A stretch of 64,000 nt of DNA, taken from assembly GCA_905221615.1 (NCBI GenBank), contig CAJNDT010005434.1:198955-262954 (forward strand), read 5' to 3'. The first letter of the stretch is position 1; every line of letters begins with the position of its first letter. The stretch comes from Symbiodinium sp. CCMP2592. Taxonomy: Eukaryota > Sar > Dinophyceae > Suessiales > Symbiodiniaceae. Both the position numbers and the translations under genes were made by a program. The notes under the pieces are model-generated. The model did not search any database. It had not been told where the DNA came from and saw only the letters and a program-made list of their open reading frames with translations. Positions 9,813 through 21,751 of the stretch are shown here, piece by piece.

Positions 9813-12800
9813 ATGTCCGACATCAGGGTGAAGTTGGAGCAGATGGACTCGGCCGAGAAAATCGGTCGAGTTGTGTGCCGGGGTTTGAAAGATGCCGAAG
9901 TGCATCCTGCTCCTCGGGCCAGCGAGACGCAGTGCATGGAGACCCAAGCAACGCTGGCGACGCAGGTGGGCTTGTTTCATGCGGCAGTCATGCGTGTCAG
10001 AACATGTGTACGTTGCTCAATGTGCATTTCTCTGTCAGGCTGACAACGATTACCTGGAAATGGATCTCGAAGATCTCATGGATGAAGCGGAAATGAAGGC
10101 CCGGTATCCTTTTGTCTGGACACCGCATGCATTGGACTCGTGATGTTAATTCAGCGCAGGAGATTTCAGAAGATGCCCAGCTTGATCCACTCAAGAAAGT
10201 CGAAATGATTTTCGAGATCGAAGAAGCGACCCAATTGCATTTGGTTGAATTAGGTGCTCTGCATGCAAGTCGTCCGGTCTTTCCGTCGAGGCAAGAAAGA
10301 AGCGACGAATGGAGGAAGAGGAATTCCTGCGGAACCGTGTGGTTTCCTTGAAGAAACAAATGGAGGTAGGATTTGCAGTTCGTAAGTGCCAACACCCTTA
10401 AAGTGTACGTCCGTGCGGGGTGGCTAAGTGCCAACGCCCGCATACTTTCGCCCTGAATCGTTGCTAGGACTAGTGTACATCCGTGCGGGGTGGCTAAGTG
10501 CCAACGCCCACATACTTTCGCCCTGAATCATTGCTAGGACTAGTGTACGTCCGTGCGGGGTGGCAAGTGCCAACGCCCGCATACTTTCGCCCTGAATCGT
10601 TGCTAGGACTAGTGTACGTCCGTGCGGGGTGGCTAAGTGACAACGCCCACATACTTTCGCCCTGAATCATTGCTAGGACTAGTGTACGTCCGTGCGGGGT
10701 GGCAAGTGCCAACGCCCGCATACTTTCGCCCTGAATCATTGCTAGGAACAAGATGAGAAAGCCACAGCGAAGGCGGAAGAACAAAGGCTGAATGAGGAGA
10801 TCCGAAAGAAGGAGGAGGAGGAAGCCAGGCGGAAGGAAGAAACACAAAGGCTCAGCGATGAGCTCAACGAGGAGATCCGCATGGGGATGGAGGAAAGCAG
10901 GCGTAGGGAAGAAGAAAACCGCCTGAGGGATGAGATCCGGAAGAAGCAGGAAGCCATGGAGGCAGAAGAAAAAAAACTGAAAGAGGAGATTCGACAGAAG
11001 GAGGAAGCCATGCGAAAGGCAGAGGAGCTGAAGGAGATCCGCAAGAAAGAGGAGGAGGAAGCCAGGCGGAAGGAAGAAGAAATGCTGAAGGAGAAGATCC
11101 GCCAGAAAGAGGAGGAAGCCAAGATGAAGGCAGAAGAAGAAAGGCTGAACGAGGAGATCCGACAGAAGGAGGAAGCCATGCGGAAGGCAGAGGAGCTGAA
11201 TGAAGAGATGCGCAAGAAAGAGGAGGAGGATGCCAGGCGGAAGGAAGAAGAAAGGCTGAAGGAGGAGATCCGCCAGAAAGAGGAGGATGCAAAGCGGAAG
11301 GCAAAAGAAGAAGAAAAGATGAAAGAGGAAATCCGCAGGACCAAGGAGCAGGAAGCGAAACGGATCGCAGACGAACAGAAGATTAAGGATGAGGAGTTCA
11401 TGCAACGCAGAGCTGCTTTGGAACGACAGTTGGAGGATCTGCGTAAGAAGGAAGAATCCATGAGGATGAATAAAGCTGAGGAGGATGAGGAGGAATGCAA
11501 GAGACGCAAGGAAGAAGAAACGAAGAGAATGGAGGAGATGCAGAAAAAGGAGGAGGAAGACAACAGGCGCTGGGAAGAGATCATGAAGCAAGATCAGGAA
11601 AACCTCAGGCTTAAGAAGGAAGCAAAGGAAAAGGCCGAAGAAGAGATTAGGAAAAAAGAGGAGGAGGAAGCCAGGCGCAAGGAGGAAGAAAAAAAGGCCA
11701 AAGATGAGATCAGGAAAAAGGAGGAGGAGGAAACCAGGCGCAAGGAGGCAGAAGAAAAGGCCCAAGAAGAGATCAGGAAAAAAGAGGAGGAGGAGGAAGC
11801 CAAGCGGAAGGAGGAAGCAGAAAAGGCCCAAGAAGAGATCAGGAAAACAGAGGAGGAGGAGGAGGAAGCCAGGCGGAAGGAGGAAGCAGAAAACACCAGA
11901 CAAAGACTCCGGAAGGAGATGGATGACTTGGAACGGCAGCTCGTGATGCTCCAGAAGGATCAGGAAGTCAAGTGCAAGGAGGGCCCAGAAAACACCAAGG
12001 ATGAGACCAGGAAAAAAGAGGAGGAGGAAACCAGGCGCAAGGAGGCAGAAGAAAAGGCCCAAGAAGAGATCAGGAAAAAAGAGGAGGAGGAGGAGGAAGC
12101 CAGGCTCAAGAAAGAAAATGAAAAGGCCAAAGAGACTCCACTAGACCAGGCCGATCAATCCTAAACCTTAAATGTCCACAACCCTAAACCCTAGAAACCC
12201 TAAACCCTAACTTATTTAAACCCAACACGTGCGCTCTGATCCGATCTTCCCAAAACTCGCCCTAACCCCTAAACCTAAACCCTTATGAACCTCCCCAAAC
12301 CCTTATAACCCCTAACCCCTATAAACCTTGTAAACCATTAGGCTAGAAACTGACAGGAGAAGAGATACGAAGACGAACGGGAGCGACTTCTGCTGGAGCT
12401 GGATCGACTGAAAGCGGAGAAGCAAGCACGTCAGGAGGAAATTCAGCGAAAACTGAATCTACAGTCCAAGATGGATTCAGAAACTGTGCAAGAAGCGATG
12501 GCGAAAGTCAGGGAGCAGCTCGACAAGCAAGCGGAGGACAAGAAAAAAATGGATGAGCTCGCCCGGCTGCGTCAGCAGTCACAGGCCCTGAGGTCCAGAG
12601 TGGATGACGAGGACGAAGTGAAGAAACAGTTGGGATGGACCAAAGTGAAGGAGGAGAAAACCGAGGAGCCCTCGTGTGAAGAGAAGAAGGATGAGAAGAA
12701 GGATGAGAAGAAAGAGGAAGAAGCAAAAAAAACTGTGGATCGGAAGCCGGCTTCCGAAGAGCCGCCGGTGCAAAAGCCTGCGTGCAACAGACGCCAGAGC

Positions 12801-13163
12801 GCGATGCTTCTGAATCGCCTGAGGAAGAATCCGAAAAGGCAGGAAGCCCTGCCCGCTTCCCTGAGAGAGAAGCTTGCAAAAGAGGATGACGACTCCGTTT
12901 CGGACTTGATCAGTGAGCTCATGGAGCATGGGGGCGACTTGCAGGAGCTGTGCAGCAGCTACGAGCGGCAAGTCGTGAAGGAGGTCAGCAGCCAGGAGCT
13001 GACGAATTCAGCTCCCTACACGGAGCTGGAACTGATCCAGAAATACGGAGAGCGGGCGAAAGATGTCATGAAAGAGAAGGAAGCCAGTGGAGATTGGGCC
13101 GAAGATCCAAACCTCCGAGGCTCCAAGATCTTCTACCTTTCCAAGACAGAGAGGACCACATGA
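9813..13163 (+). CDS. Long charged coiled-coil protein, multi-exon
   Basis: Start ATG at 9813 (MSDIRVKLEQMDSAEKIG). Likely exons: 9813-9965 (GT donor), about 10039-10097, 10160-10253, 10290-10367 (GTAGG donor), 10746-12132 and 12357-13163 (stop TGA). The large fifth exon encodes about 460 residues of heptad-like K/E/R repeats (EEIRKKEEEEARRKEE units), a continuous alpha-helical coiled coil. The last exon continues the coil and ends in a less repetitive segment (RRQSAMLLNRLRKNPKRQ ... EDPNLRGSKIFYL) that resembles a C-terminal region I have seen in several dinoflagellate proteins. Frames join in phase if exons 2 and 5 end at GC donors (AAG|GCCC and AAAG|GCCA). Likely structural; partner and location unknown. 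Confidence 0.65.
10403..10745. repeat. 5 x 70-bp tandem repeat filling an intron up to its acceptor
   Basis: GTGTAC(G/A)TCCGTGCGGGG starts units at 10403, 10473, 10543, 10612 and 10682. Each unit ends in GTTGCTAG or ATTGCTAG, and the last such AG is the acceptor of the large coiled-coil exon at 10746. Every unit therefore repeats a usable AG. Reverse-complement fragments of the unit are seen at about 4633 and 14764. Confidence 0.9.
12165..12356. repeat. Intron containing CCCTAAA-type words
   Basis: The intron between the two long coiled-coil exons is rich in ACCCTAAACCC words before TGACAG|GAG. Similar words occur in several other introns and between elements, so the motif is dispersed and not telomeric in position. 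Confidence 0.7.
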
Positions 13164-13509
13164 CATCATGCGACGTCTGAGAGTTTTGTTCATGCATGTT
13201 CTGTAGGTCTGCTGCATCTTAAAAGTGCTGCTGCCCGTGTCCTCTCGAAGGAACTGGGGGAGTTCCGACATCGATCGTTCCTTGGCCTGACTGATCCCAT
13301 GCTGGACATGTGCCTTTAATTGTGTGTTTGTGACGTCAATCAGTCTCCCTCGAGAATCCCATAGCTTATTTCATGTTATCTCAGGCCAGATCGTGGGCGC
13401 CCGCACGAATGTTCATCGAGATGATTTGCCTGCTCTGAAAGATCTTATGCCACCTACCCAGATTTAGTGAGGGTTGCAGGTCCAATGCATTTGTGCACCA
13501 CATGTTTTT

Positions 13510-14155
13510 TTTGCACATGTGCTACGGAGGCGGCCCGAACCGAGTGCTCTGAAACGACGGCTTGGACAGCCGTCATCGTCCTCGGCTCCCTCGCCTTCGC
13601 CTTCGGTGCCATCAACGCCTGCGACGGCCGATCCGAAGGGTGTGCCATCGGGAGAGAAGGATACCCGAGATCCGCCAGCACCCAAGAAGCCGAAGAAGAA
13701 GACGCTGGAAAACATGACTGTGCTCGACAAGGGCGAGGACCTGGCGAAGAAAGCCCTGGCTGGGTCTACGTTGGCTGCCAAGCTGAAGACGGAGATGGAA
13801 GCGAATCCCTACGGCAAGGACTTGCTGAAAGATCTGGCCAACGCCGAGAGCAACTTCAAGTGCCCCGCTCGCACTTATACTTTCTCTCGTAGGGAACTGT
13901 TTTCGATTCTGCCACATGTGTGCGTGGCGCATGTCACATGCCAGGAAATTGTACAACGATGTGAAGGCATTGTTGAGAGCCAAAGTGGAGGTGGAGGAGC
14001 AGTACCTCCCTTTCGGGAAGCAGTACGTGCTGCTGCTGCAAGATATGGAAAGGCCGAAGCAAGCAGCTGAAAGCCTCACAAAAGCAGCGACCATGAAACC
14101 GGCCAATAAGCAGGGATCCAACAAGAAACGCAAGGGTGCTCCAAAGGAGCAGTGA
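13510..14155 (+). CDS. Lysine-rich small protein, two exons, unknown family
   Basis: Exon 1 (start uncertain, about 13520-13862) reads a Ser/Pro-rich then Lys-rich segment (APKKPKKKTLENMTVLDKGE) and a helical segment ending NAESNFK. Exon 2 follows ACATGCCAG at about 13947 and reads KLYNDVKALLRAKVEVEEQY, then a basic C-terminus, KKRKGAPKEQ, stop at 14153-14155. The short basic tail could be a nuclear localisation signal. It could be the 3' end of the coiled-coil gene upstream, since both lie on the same strand with only 0.35 kb between. Confidence 0.45.
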
Positions 14156-14813
14156 AACCCTCGCTTGTTTTGGTTCGTCTCTGCCGGGCATGAGGCCTCC
14201 TCTCCCGGCAGCGCAGGTGTCGTGCGGGTCACGGGTGCTGTCTGGCAGACGTGGCAGGGATGCAATCTTGTCCATGTTACTCTATAGTGTGGGCTGAGGC
14301 CCCGGCCCCCTCAATCCAGGAAATAGAATTTGACCCGGCCCCTTCTAGGGAGCCGCCATGATACCAATGAAAATTGCGTTGCTGCGCATGTCGTCATGGC
14401 CAAGACAGATCCTGCTCCGATGCCTGCAGAATCCTACACACTTTTGCTATAGTTCAGCGGCTATTGTGACAAAAAATCTGACAGCTGCGTTGTTGCCTTC
14501 GGTCTCGCGTCGCACGATCGATCACAATCTCGTCCTATTATATATCCTGTCGCAGGTACGGTGCGTCCACCTCGTGCAGTGCAGCTCCGAACTTGGAGTC
14601 CGCGGTCATGCCAGCTGCCAGCAGAACATGCAATCAATTATGGGGAGTTGCAATAATGCTTTTGTCCACAGCTACGCTCAGCATAAATTTTGCATGGTTG
14701 CTGCAGGAAGCAACAACATCGACGAATGAGTCTCAACCGCATTACTTCCACATCTCTTTCAGGGCGTTGGCACTTGCCACCCCTGTACAGAGCTGATCAG
14801 GAAGACAGACGAC
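14156..14813. other. Spacer without a supported gene
   Basis: Only short overlapping frames. Around 14757-14785 is CAGGGCGTTGGCACTTGCCACCCCTG, an inverted and internally deleted relative of the 70-bp array at 10403-10745. Confidence 0.4.
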
Positions 14814-16474
14814 ATGGATGGCCGTGGAGCGGAAGTGTTGGCAGAACGTGTGGGGTCTGGTGCCATGTCGATTCACGACTCCGCTAAGATTGCCGCAGCC
14901 TTTGTCTGTGACGGTGCACGTGGTGTCGCAAATCGACAGTTTTCAAGGAGCACGAGAGAAAGAGACATGTGGCGCTGGATACAACTCCCTTTCCGTGGAT
15001 ACAGATGTAAGCTGCCGCTGCTCAGCTCTGGGAGACCCGGCCAGAATCAAACCAGAAGTTTGGTTCACGAGGAGGTTTGCTTCGTGCTGCCATCTGATGT
15101 CTTCCATGAAATACACGCTCGAGGCCTGGAGTCTGAAATTTTTCTGGGGCTGGGAAGCTTGGAAGAGTGGTGGGCCAGAAACTCCGCAACTTTAAAGTAG
15201 TTTATTTTTTTCTAAAAGAAAACATATCGACCAATCTACCTATCTAGCCACAGACCCCTGAACCCCCGTATAACACAAATGCTTGAGTCCGTGGGCGACA
15301 CACTGAGGAGAAACAGATGAGGTGTACCTCTCTGCTCATAAGGACCACCCGCTGCACCTGACGTACCCCATGGTCTGGCACGAAGACGCCGTGCCAAATT
15401 ATCATGATGAGTCTGCGGCATTCTGGAGCTGGTCTGTGCCCCTGAACGAAAAGGGATCCCTCTTGTCGCGACATTGCTTCATTGGCTTGCCTTCCAGTCG
15501 CATCTGCGCCAAAACACGAGAGGCAGTGCTGGCTGTGCTTGAGTGGGACCTGAGATCCTTGAAAACTGGATGTTTTGCAGATCGCGACCATTTGGACGTG
15601 GTTTTCCCAGAAAACAGCTTCAGGGGCAAGAGGGCAAAAACCCCGATCATGGGCGACAAACGTGCCATCTTCTCGTGGTGGAAGGGTGACCAGGAAGCCC
15701 ACATGCTCAGCCACCGGTTGAGAAGGAATTATTTGACCAACAACTGTTGCGACCTTTGCCTTGCCCAGAAAAGACTTCGTGGCCTCACCTACGCTGACTT
15801 TACGATGGCTGCCAACTGGCGACGAACCCTGGAACCGAGGCAAGCATGTACCACAGAGGAGCACACTCCATGGAAGGTGATCCCTGGCTTTCACAAACAC
15901 AGACGCGCTTTCGACAGCTTCCCACTTGCAGTATGATTGGCTGGTAAACGGTGTAGGACTGAGATTGAAAGAGTTGCTTTAACAACTAATGTGGTGCCTC
16001 TGCAGCCGAGTAATGCACATTGCCCATCTGGGCATCTTGCGGGACCTCATTGGCAGTGTCCTCTGGGAAACGTTGGAAAGCCGAATCTCGGAGCATGGTA
16101 AGCTGTGACGTGGGTTTGTTTGCTGCATGTCATGGGGTTTAGAAGTTGCTATCATTTGTGCTTTCGAATCGTCCAGGTCAGATGCATGAGTTCCTGGGCA
16201 TGGCTTCTGACACACCGTTCGACAATGTCCTGTTTACTTTTACTGCACGCGCCAAGCTGTGGGCTCGTGACCGTCGCCTGGACGTCCACATCAAGCCGCT
16301 GACGGTGGCATCGCTGGGCAAATCGGACAGCGCCAACTACCCTGAGCTGTCGTCACGCATCAAAGCATCTCGAACGAGGAACTTGCTGGCGTTTGTGACA
16401 CACTTTGCCATTGACGTAGTACTTGAACTGCATCAGCCATATCGCTTGTTTTCCTAAATGGCATGGTGAAAGAT

Positions 16475-16514
<40 letters not shown>

Positions 16515-16993
16515 TACCCAATGAGGAGCGGGCCGTGCCGTGGACTGCAGATGCTGACTTTATTCACTGGAATCAAGTTCGTGCCGCTATGCTCTGGTCC
16601 TTGGATTCCGCTTTGTCGCTCTTCGGCAAAGGCCAACGACCGTTTCTCGCTCGACATGAAGCCTCTCAAGGCACTGCTTTGCTGCAATTGCACCTGGAAC
16701 TCTGGCAAAGGATGGCTCGGCAATGCTTGCTTCGCAAGCAAACTCTGTACATAGTGAGGCCGAAACACCATTACTTGTGTCACCTGATATCTGACATTGA
16801 ACGCAATGCTATCAACCCCATGTTCTTCGCAAACTTTGCAGAAGAAGATTTCATGAAATTCATGAGATCTTGTGCCCACGCTTCCCATCCGCGAACTATG
16901 TTGATGGCGTGGAGTGCTCGATATATCTTGAAGAGATCCATGATGTGGCGCCGTCTGCAGAGTGAAAAAGGTTGGCTTGTGCACCATGTCTGA
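14814..16993 (+). CDS. Multi-exon member of an expanded dinoflagellate protein family, unknown function
   Basis: Proposed exons: about 14900-15195 (...EVCFVLPSDVFHEIHARG...EEWWARN), 15321-15910 (DEVYLSAHKDHPLHLTYP ... SWWKGDQEAHMLSHRL ... CCDLCLAQKRL), 16009-16099 (RVMHIAHLGILRDLIGSVLW), 16178-16420 (GQMHEFLGMASDTPFDN) and 16523-16993 (ERAVPWTADADFIHWNQV ... VRPKHHYLCHLI, stop TGA). A Cys pair at CDLC and the PKHHYLCHL segment are the most distinctive features. I recall many similar multi-copy hypothetical proteins in dinoflagellates; a transposon origin is possible but I see no DDE or other catalytic signature. The fourth intron holds a TA array at 16477-16512. Confidence 0.5.
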
Positions 16994-17009
16994 CACACGC
17001 ACGCTTAAC

Positions 17010-17430
17010 TCGTTGCTTGGTCGGTTGGCTTGTTTTTCGGTCGGTCGGTCGGTCGGTTGTGCTGGCTTGCTGTGCTTGTTCGCTTGGTCGGTCGGTCGAT
17101 TGTGCTTGGTTGATTGCGCTTGCTGTGCTTGTTCGCTTGGTCGATTGGGCGCCTTGGGTTGTGCTTAAGGCTTGCTGTGCTTGTTTGCTTGGTCGGTCGG
17201 TCGACCGTTGTGCTTGATTGGTTGTGCCTGAAGGCTTGCTGTGCTTGTTCGCTTGGTCGGTCGGTCGTTGTGCTTGGTTGGTTGTGCTTGAAAGCATGCT
17301 GTGCTTGAAGGCTTGCCGTGCTTGTTCGCTTGGTCCGTCGGTCGTTGTGCTTGGTTGGTTGTGCTTGAAGGCTTGCTGTGCTTGTTCGCTTGGTCGGTCG
17401 GTCGTTGTGCTTGGTTGGTTGTCCATTTGC
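17010..17430. repeat. Minisatellite of GGTCGGTCGGTCG and TTGCTGTGCTTG words
   Basis: Units of roughly 30-60 bp contain GCTTGCTGTGCTTGTTCGCTTGGTCGGTCGGTCG-like blocks with variable spacing. Both strands are open in several frames, so the reading frames here are not evidence of genes. Confidence 0.9.
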
Positions 17431-17439
17431 AGAAGCACC

Positions 17440-17765
17440 CGAAGCCCGAGAGCCATCGAAGCCGAAGGCAATTCTTTGTGCAAAAGCCCCCAATAGCCCT
17501 AAGCACCGAGAGCCGTAGGCAAGTGTATGCAGAAGCCCCCCGTATAGCCCTAATCACCGAGAGCCGTAGTTAATTGTTTGCGCAGAAGCCCCGGTAGCCC
17601 TATAAGCACCGAGAGCCGTAGGCAATTGTATGTGCAGAAGCCCCCCGCAGCTCTGCACCGTGCCGTATTGTCTGCAGAAGCCCCGTAGCCCTAAGCACCG
17701 AGAGCCGTAGGCAATTGTTTGCAGAAGCCCATGTACCCTATAAACACCGAAACCAGATTCGAAGC
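17440..17765. repeat. About six copies of a 50-60-bp repeat
   Basis: Units read AGCACCGAGAGCCGTAGGCA then ATTGT.TGCAGAAGCCCC..GTAGCCCTA with length variation. From 17766 to 17930 there is AT-rich unique sequence with no gene. Confidence 0.85.
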
Positions 17766-17934
17766 AGTGCGACTGTTATTTATATACTTATTAATTAAGC
17801 CCAAAGCATGGACCTTGATGTAAAGTTACAACTTGTTGTTTCTTTTGTTTATTGCTGCTTGTCTGTTGTTTCTTTGCCTGAAAAATAATCGACTTGTTGT
17901 TTAAGAAACGCCAAAAGGTTGTCCAGGTAAGCTC

Positions 17935-19617
17935 CTAAACCCTGAAACCCTAAAACCCTAAACTCCTAAAGCCCTAAGCTCCTAAACCCTAAAACCCTAA
18001 ACTCCTAAAACCCTGAGCTCCTAAACCCTAAAACCCTAAAACCCTAAACTCCTAAAACCCTAAGCTCCTAAACCCTAAAACCCTAAACTCCTAAAACCCT
18101 AAGCTCCTAAACCCTAAAACCCTAAACTCCTAAAACCCTAAGCTCCTAAACCCTAAAACCCTAAAACCCTAAACTCCTAAAACCCTAAGCTCCTAAACCC
18201 TAAAACCCTAAACTCCTAAAACCCTAAGCTCCTAAACCCTAAAACCCTAAACTCCTAAAACCCTAAGCTCCTAAACCCTAAAACCCTAAAACCCTAAACT
18301 CCTAAAACCCTAAGCTCCTAAACCCTAAAACCCTAAAACCCTAAACCCCTAAAACCCTAAGCTCCTAAACCCTAAAACCCTAAACTCCTAAAACCCTAAG
18401 CTCCTAAACCCTAAAACCCTAACACCCTAAACTCCTAAAACCCTAAGCCCCTAAACCCTAAAACCCTAAAACCCTAAAGCCCTAAGCTCATTAAACCCTA
18501 AAAACCAACACCACTAAACTCCTTAAAACCCTAAGCCCCTAAAACTAAAACCCTAAACCCTAAGCCCTAAAACCTAAAACCCTAAAAACCCTAAACTCCT
18601 AAACCCTAAAACCTAAACTCCTAAACCACTAACACCTAAAACTCGTAACCCCGAAACCAAAGTTCCTAAACCCCCCTCTACTAAAACCTACACCCTAAAC
18701 CACTCTAAACCTAAACTACCCCACCCCCCCCCTCCCCCCTAACCCCTACCCCTGACAGCCTAAACTTCCTAAACCCTAAAACCCTAAATCCTTAAACCCC
18801 ACAAACCTAAACCCCTAACCCTTAAACTCCGAAAACCCCTAAAACCTAAACTCCTAAACCCCTAAACCCTAAACTCCTAACTCCTCAAACCCTAAACCCC
18901 TAAACTCCTAAAACCCCGAACCCTCAACTCCTAAACCTAAACCCTAAAACCCTAAAACCCTAAACTCCTAAACCCCTAAAACCCTAAACTCCTAAACCCC
19001 TAAAACCCTAAACTCCTAAACCCCTGAAACCCTAAACTCCTAAACCCCTAAAACCCTAAACTCCTAAACCCCTAAAACCCTAAACTCCTAAACCCCTGAC
19101 ACCCTAAACTCCTAAACCCTAAAACCCTAAACTCCTAAACCCCTAAAACCCTAAACTCCTAAACCCCTGACGCCCTAAACTCCTAAACCCCTAAAACCCT
19201 AAACTCCTAAACCCCTAAAACCCTAAACTCCTAAACCCCTAAACCCTAAACTCCTAAACCCCTAAACCCCTAAAACCCTAAACTCCTAAACCCCTGACAC
19301 CCTAAACTCCTAAACCCCTAAACTCCTAAACCCCTAAAACCCTAAACTCCTAAACCCCTGAAACCCTAAACTCCTAAACCCTAAACATCTAAAACCCTTA
19401 AACCCCTAACACCCTAAACTCCTAAACCCTAAATCCCTAAACTCCTAAACCCCTAAAACCCTAAACTCCTAAACCCCTGACGCCCTAAACTCCTAAACCC
19501 CTAAAACCCTAAACTCCTAAACCTAAAACCCTAAAATCCTAAACCCGACATCCTCTAAAACTTCCTAAACCCCCAAAACATTTTTGATTGTTTTTTTTTT
19601 CTTTTTTTTTTTTTCTT

Positions 19618-19653
<36 letters not shown>

Positions 19654-20424
19654 TTTTTTTTTTTTTTTTAAACTTCCTAAACCTAAAACCCTAAAACTCC
19701 GAAACCCCCCAAAACCCTTAAACTCCTAACCCTAAACCCCTAAAACCCTAAACTCCTAAACCCCTGACACCCTAAACTCCTAAACCCCTAAACTCCTAAA
19801 CCCCTAAAACCCTAAACTCCTAAACCCCTGAAACCCTAAACTCCTAAACCCTAAACATCTAAAACCCTTAAACCCCTGACACCCTAAACTCCTAAACCCT
19901 AAATCCCTAAACTCCTAAACCCCTAAAACCCTAAACTCCTAAACCCCTGACGCCCTAAACTCCTAAACCCCTAAAACCCTAAACTCCTAAACCCCTAAAA
20001 CCCTAAACTCCTAAACCCTTAAAACAATAAACCCCTAAAGCCCTAAACTCCTAAACCTCCTAAAACCCTAACTCCTAAACCCCTACCCTAAACTCCTAAA
20101 CCCCTAAAACCCTAAACTCCTAAACCCCTAAAACCCTAAACTCCTAAACCCTAAACCCCTAAAAACCTAAACTCCTAAACCCCTAAAACCCTAAACCCTA
20201 AACCCCTAAAAACCCTAAACTCCTAAACCCTAAACATCTAAAACCCTAAACTCCTAAACCCCTGACACCCTAAACTCCTAAACCCCTAAAACCCTAAACT
20301 CCTAAACCCCTAAAACCCTAAACTCCTAAACCCCTAAAACCCTAAACTCCTAAACCCCTAAACTCCTAAACCCCTAAAACCCTAAACCCCTAAAACCCTA
20401 AACTCCTAAACCCCTAAAACTGAA
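17935..20424. repeat. Interstitial telomere-type array (CCCTAAA variants)
   Basis: About 2.5 kb of CCTAAACCC(C)TAAAACCCTAAACTC-type units. Higher-order units alternate ACTCCTAAA with CCCTAAA. The TTTAGGG strand matches the telomere type of plants and dinoflagellates. The array is degenerate and internal, so I call it a telomere-derived satellite. A poly-T block at about 19588-19668 interrupts it. Related blocks occur at 46475-46539 and 55251-55697. Confidence 0.9.
19588..19668. repeat. Poly(T) tract inside the telomere-type array
   Basis: About 80 bp almost entirely T with a few C and G. It could be an inserted poly(A) tail in reverse or an assembly artefact of long-read sequence. Confidence 0.8.
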
Positions 20425-20640
20425 GGCCGGCCCCCCACCGCAGCGATGGGGGCCGGCCGCAGCAGGCTGGCCTGAAGGCGCCTGCGGGACCGAAGGCGAT
20501 GGCCGAAAGGCGAGCTGTAGGTCCCTGGACCTCCGGTCCACGCGGCTGAAGTGAATAGCCGCCTCCCGCAGCCTATATAATAATAACCCTAAACCCAGCG
20601 CCCAACGACCGAGCACACCTGAATTCCTCCTTTCTGGCCT
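20425..20640. other. GC-rich unique segment with strong hairpin
   Basis: GGCCGGCCCCC at 20425-20436 pairs with GGGGGCCGGCC at 20448-20458. No gene is supported. Confidence 0.5.
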
Positions 20641-21600
20641 TAAGCTTGAAGAAGCCTCAAATGAAGGACCCGGCAGCTAGAATTATGGTTTGGACCTAAA
20701 ATTAAGGACCGCGGCTCCAAAATTAAGGACCGCGGCTCTCAAATTGAGGTTTGGGGCCTAGAATTCAGGTTTGGGACCTAAAATTAAGGGCCGTGGCTCT
20801 AAAATTAAGGTTTGGGGCCTAGAATTCAGGTGTGGACTTAAAATTCGCGGCTCTAAAATTAAGGTTTGGGGCCTAGAATTAAGGACCGCGGCTCTCAAAT
20901 TAGGGTTTGGGGCCTGGAATTCAGGTTTGGGACCTAAAATTAAGGACCGCGGCGGTTTGGAGCCTAGAAAAAAGGTTTGGGACCTAAAGTTAAGGACCGC
21001 GGCTACAAAATTAAGGCTTGGGGCCTAGAATTAAGGACCGCGGCTCTAAAGTTAAGGTTTGGGGCCTAGAATTAAGGACTTCAAATTAAGGACCGCGGCT
21101 CTGAAATTAAGACTTGGGGCCTAGAATTAAGGTTTGGGACCTAAAATTAAGGACCGCGGCTTTAAAATTAAGGTTTGGGGCCTAGAATTAAGGTTTGGGA
21201 CTTCAGGACCTGGTGTCCAAAATTAAGGTTTGGGACCCAAAATTAAGGACCGGAGCTCGAGAATGAAAGTTTGGGTCCAGAAATTAAGGACCGGCTCCAA
21301 AATTAAGATTTGGGATTAAAAATTAAGGACCGGAGCTGGGGAATTAAGGTTTGATACCAGAGATCAATGACGGTGCTGTAAGATTCAGGTGCGTTTCCTA
21401 GAATTCAGGACTTGGCTCCAAAATTATATCTAAAATTAAGGCTTGGGACTCAACGTTGAGGACCGGACCTAGGGGCTGGGAAGCGGCCAGGAAAAAGATG
21501 GAAGAGACGAGGAACAGGCCAGGCAGAGGCCAGGAAGAGGCTCGGAAGGGCCAGGACTTGGCCGGATAGGCCAGGAAGAGGTTGCAAAGACAGCAGGAAA
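20641..21600. repeat. AT-rich satellite (AATTAAGGACCGCGGCTC family)
   Basis: Roughly 40-bp units alternate GGTTTGGGGCCTAGAATT with AAATTAAGGACCGCGGCT, decaying rightward into GGCCAGGAAGAGG words. The same satellite resumes after 45098, so Retro-A copy 1 inserted inside it. The first target-site duplication copy, GGAAA, is at 21596-21600. Confidence 0.9.
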
Positions 21601-21751
21601 TATAGAATACACCAAAACCGTTAAGCCATGAGCGGTAACGCTAACCTTTTACTCAGAGGGCTTGAGCACGGAAGTCACAGTATATAGTACACAACATGAT
21701 GACTGTACACGACCATACAAACTCCTACGCAAGCTGCGATGCAAAACTACA
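21601..21751 (-). repeat. Retro-A copy 1 3' LTR
   Basis: 151 bp, same as 44947-45097. On the minus strand it is preceded by a purine tract, AGGTGAGGGGGG (21752-21763), which is a convincing polypurine tract directly before the TG start. Confidence 0.9.

Noticed and set aside
10494-12062. 522-codon minus-strand frame and other antisense frames opposite the coiled-coil exon
   Set aside because: They are shadows of the K/E-rich sense frame: GAG/AAG codons read as CTC/CTT, giving Leu/Phe/Ser-rich nonsense.
17935-20424. True chromosome end
   Set aside because: The array is internal, degenerate and followed by tens of kilobases of other sequence.
20425-20458. GC-rich hairpin GGCCGGCCCCC/GGGGGCCGGCC as a mini-hairpin
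   Set aside because: Longer continuous stem, no bulge, different loop; unrelated layout.
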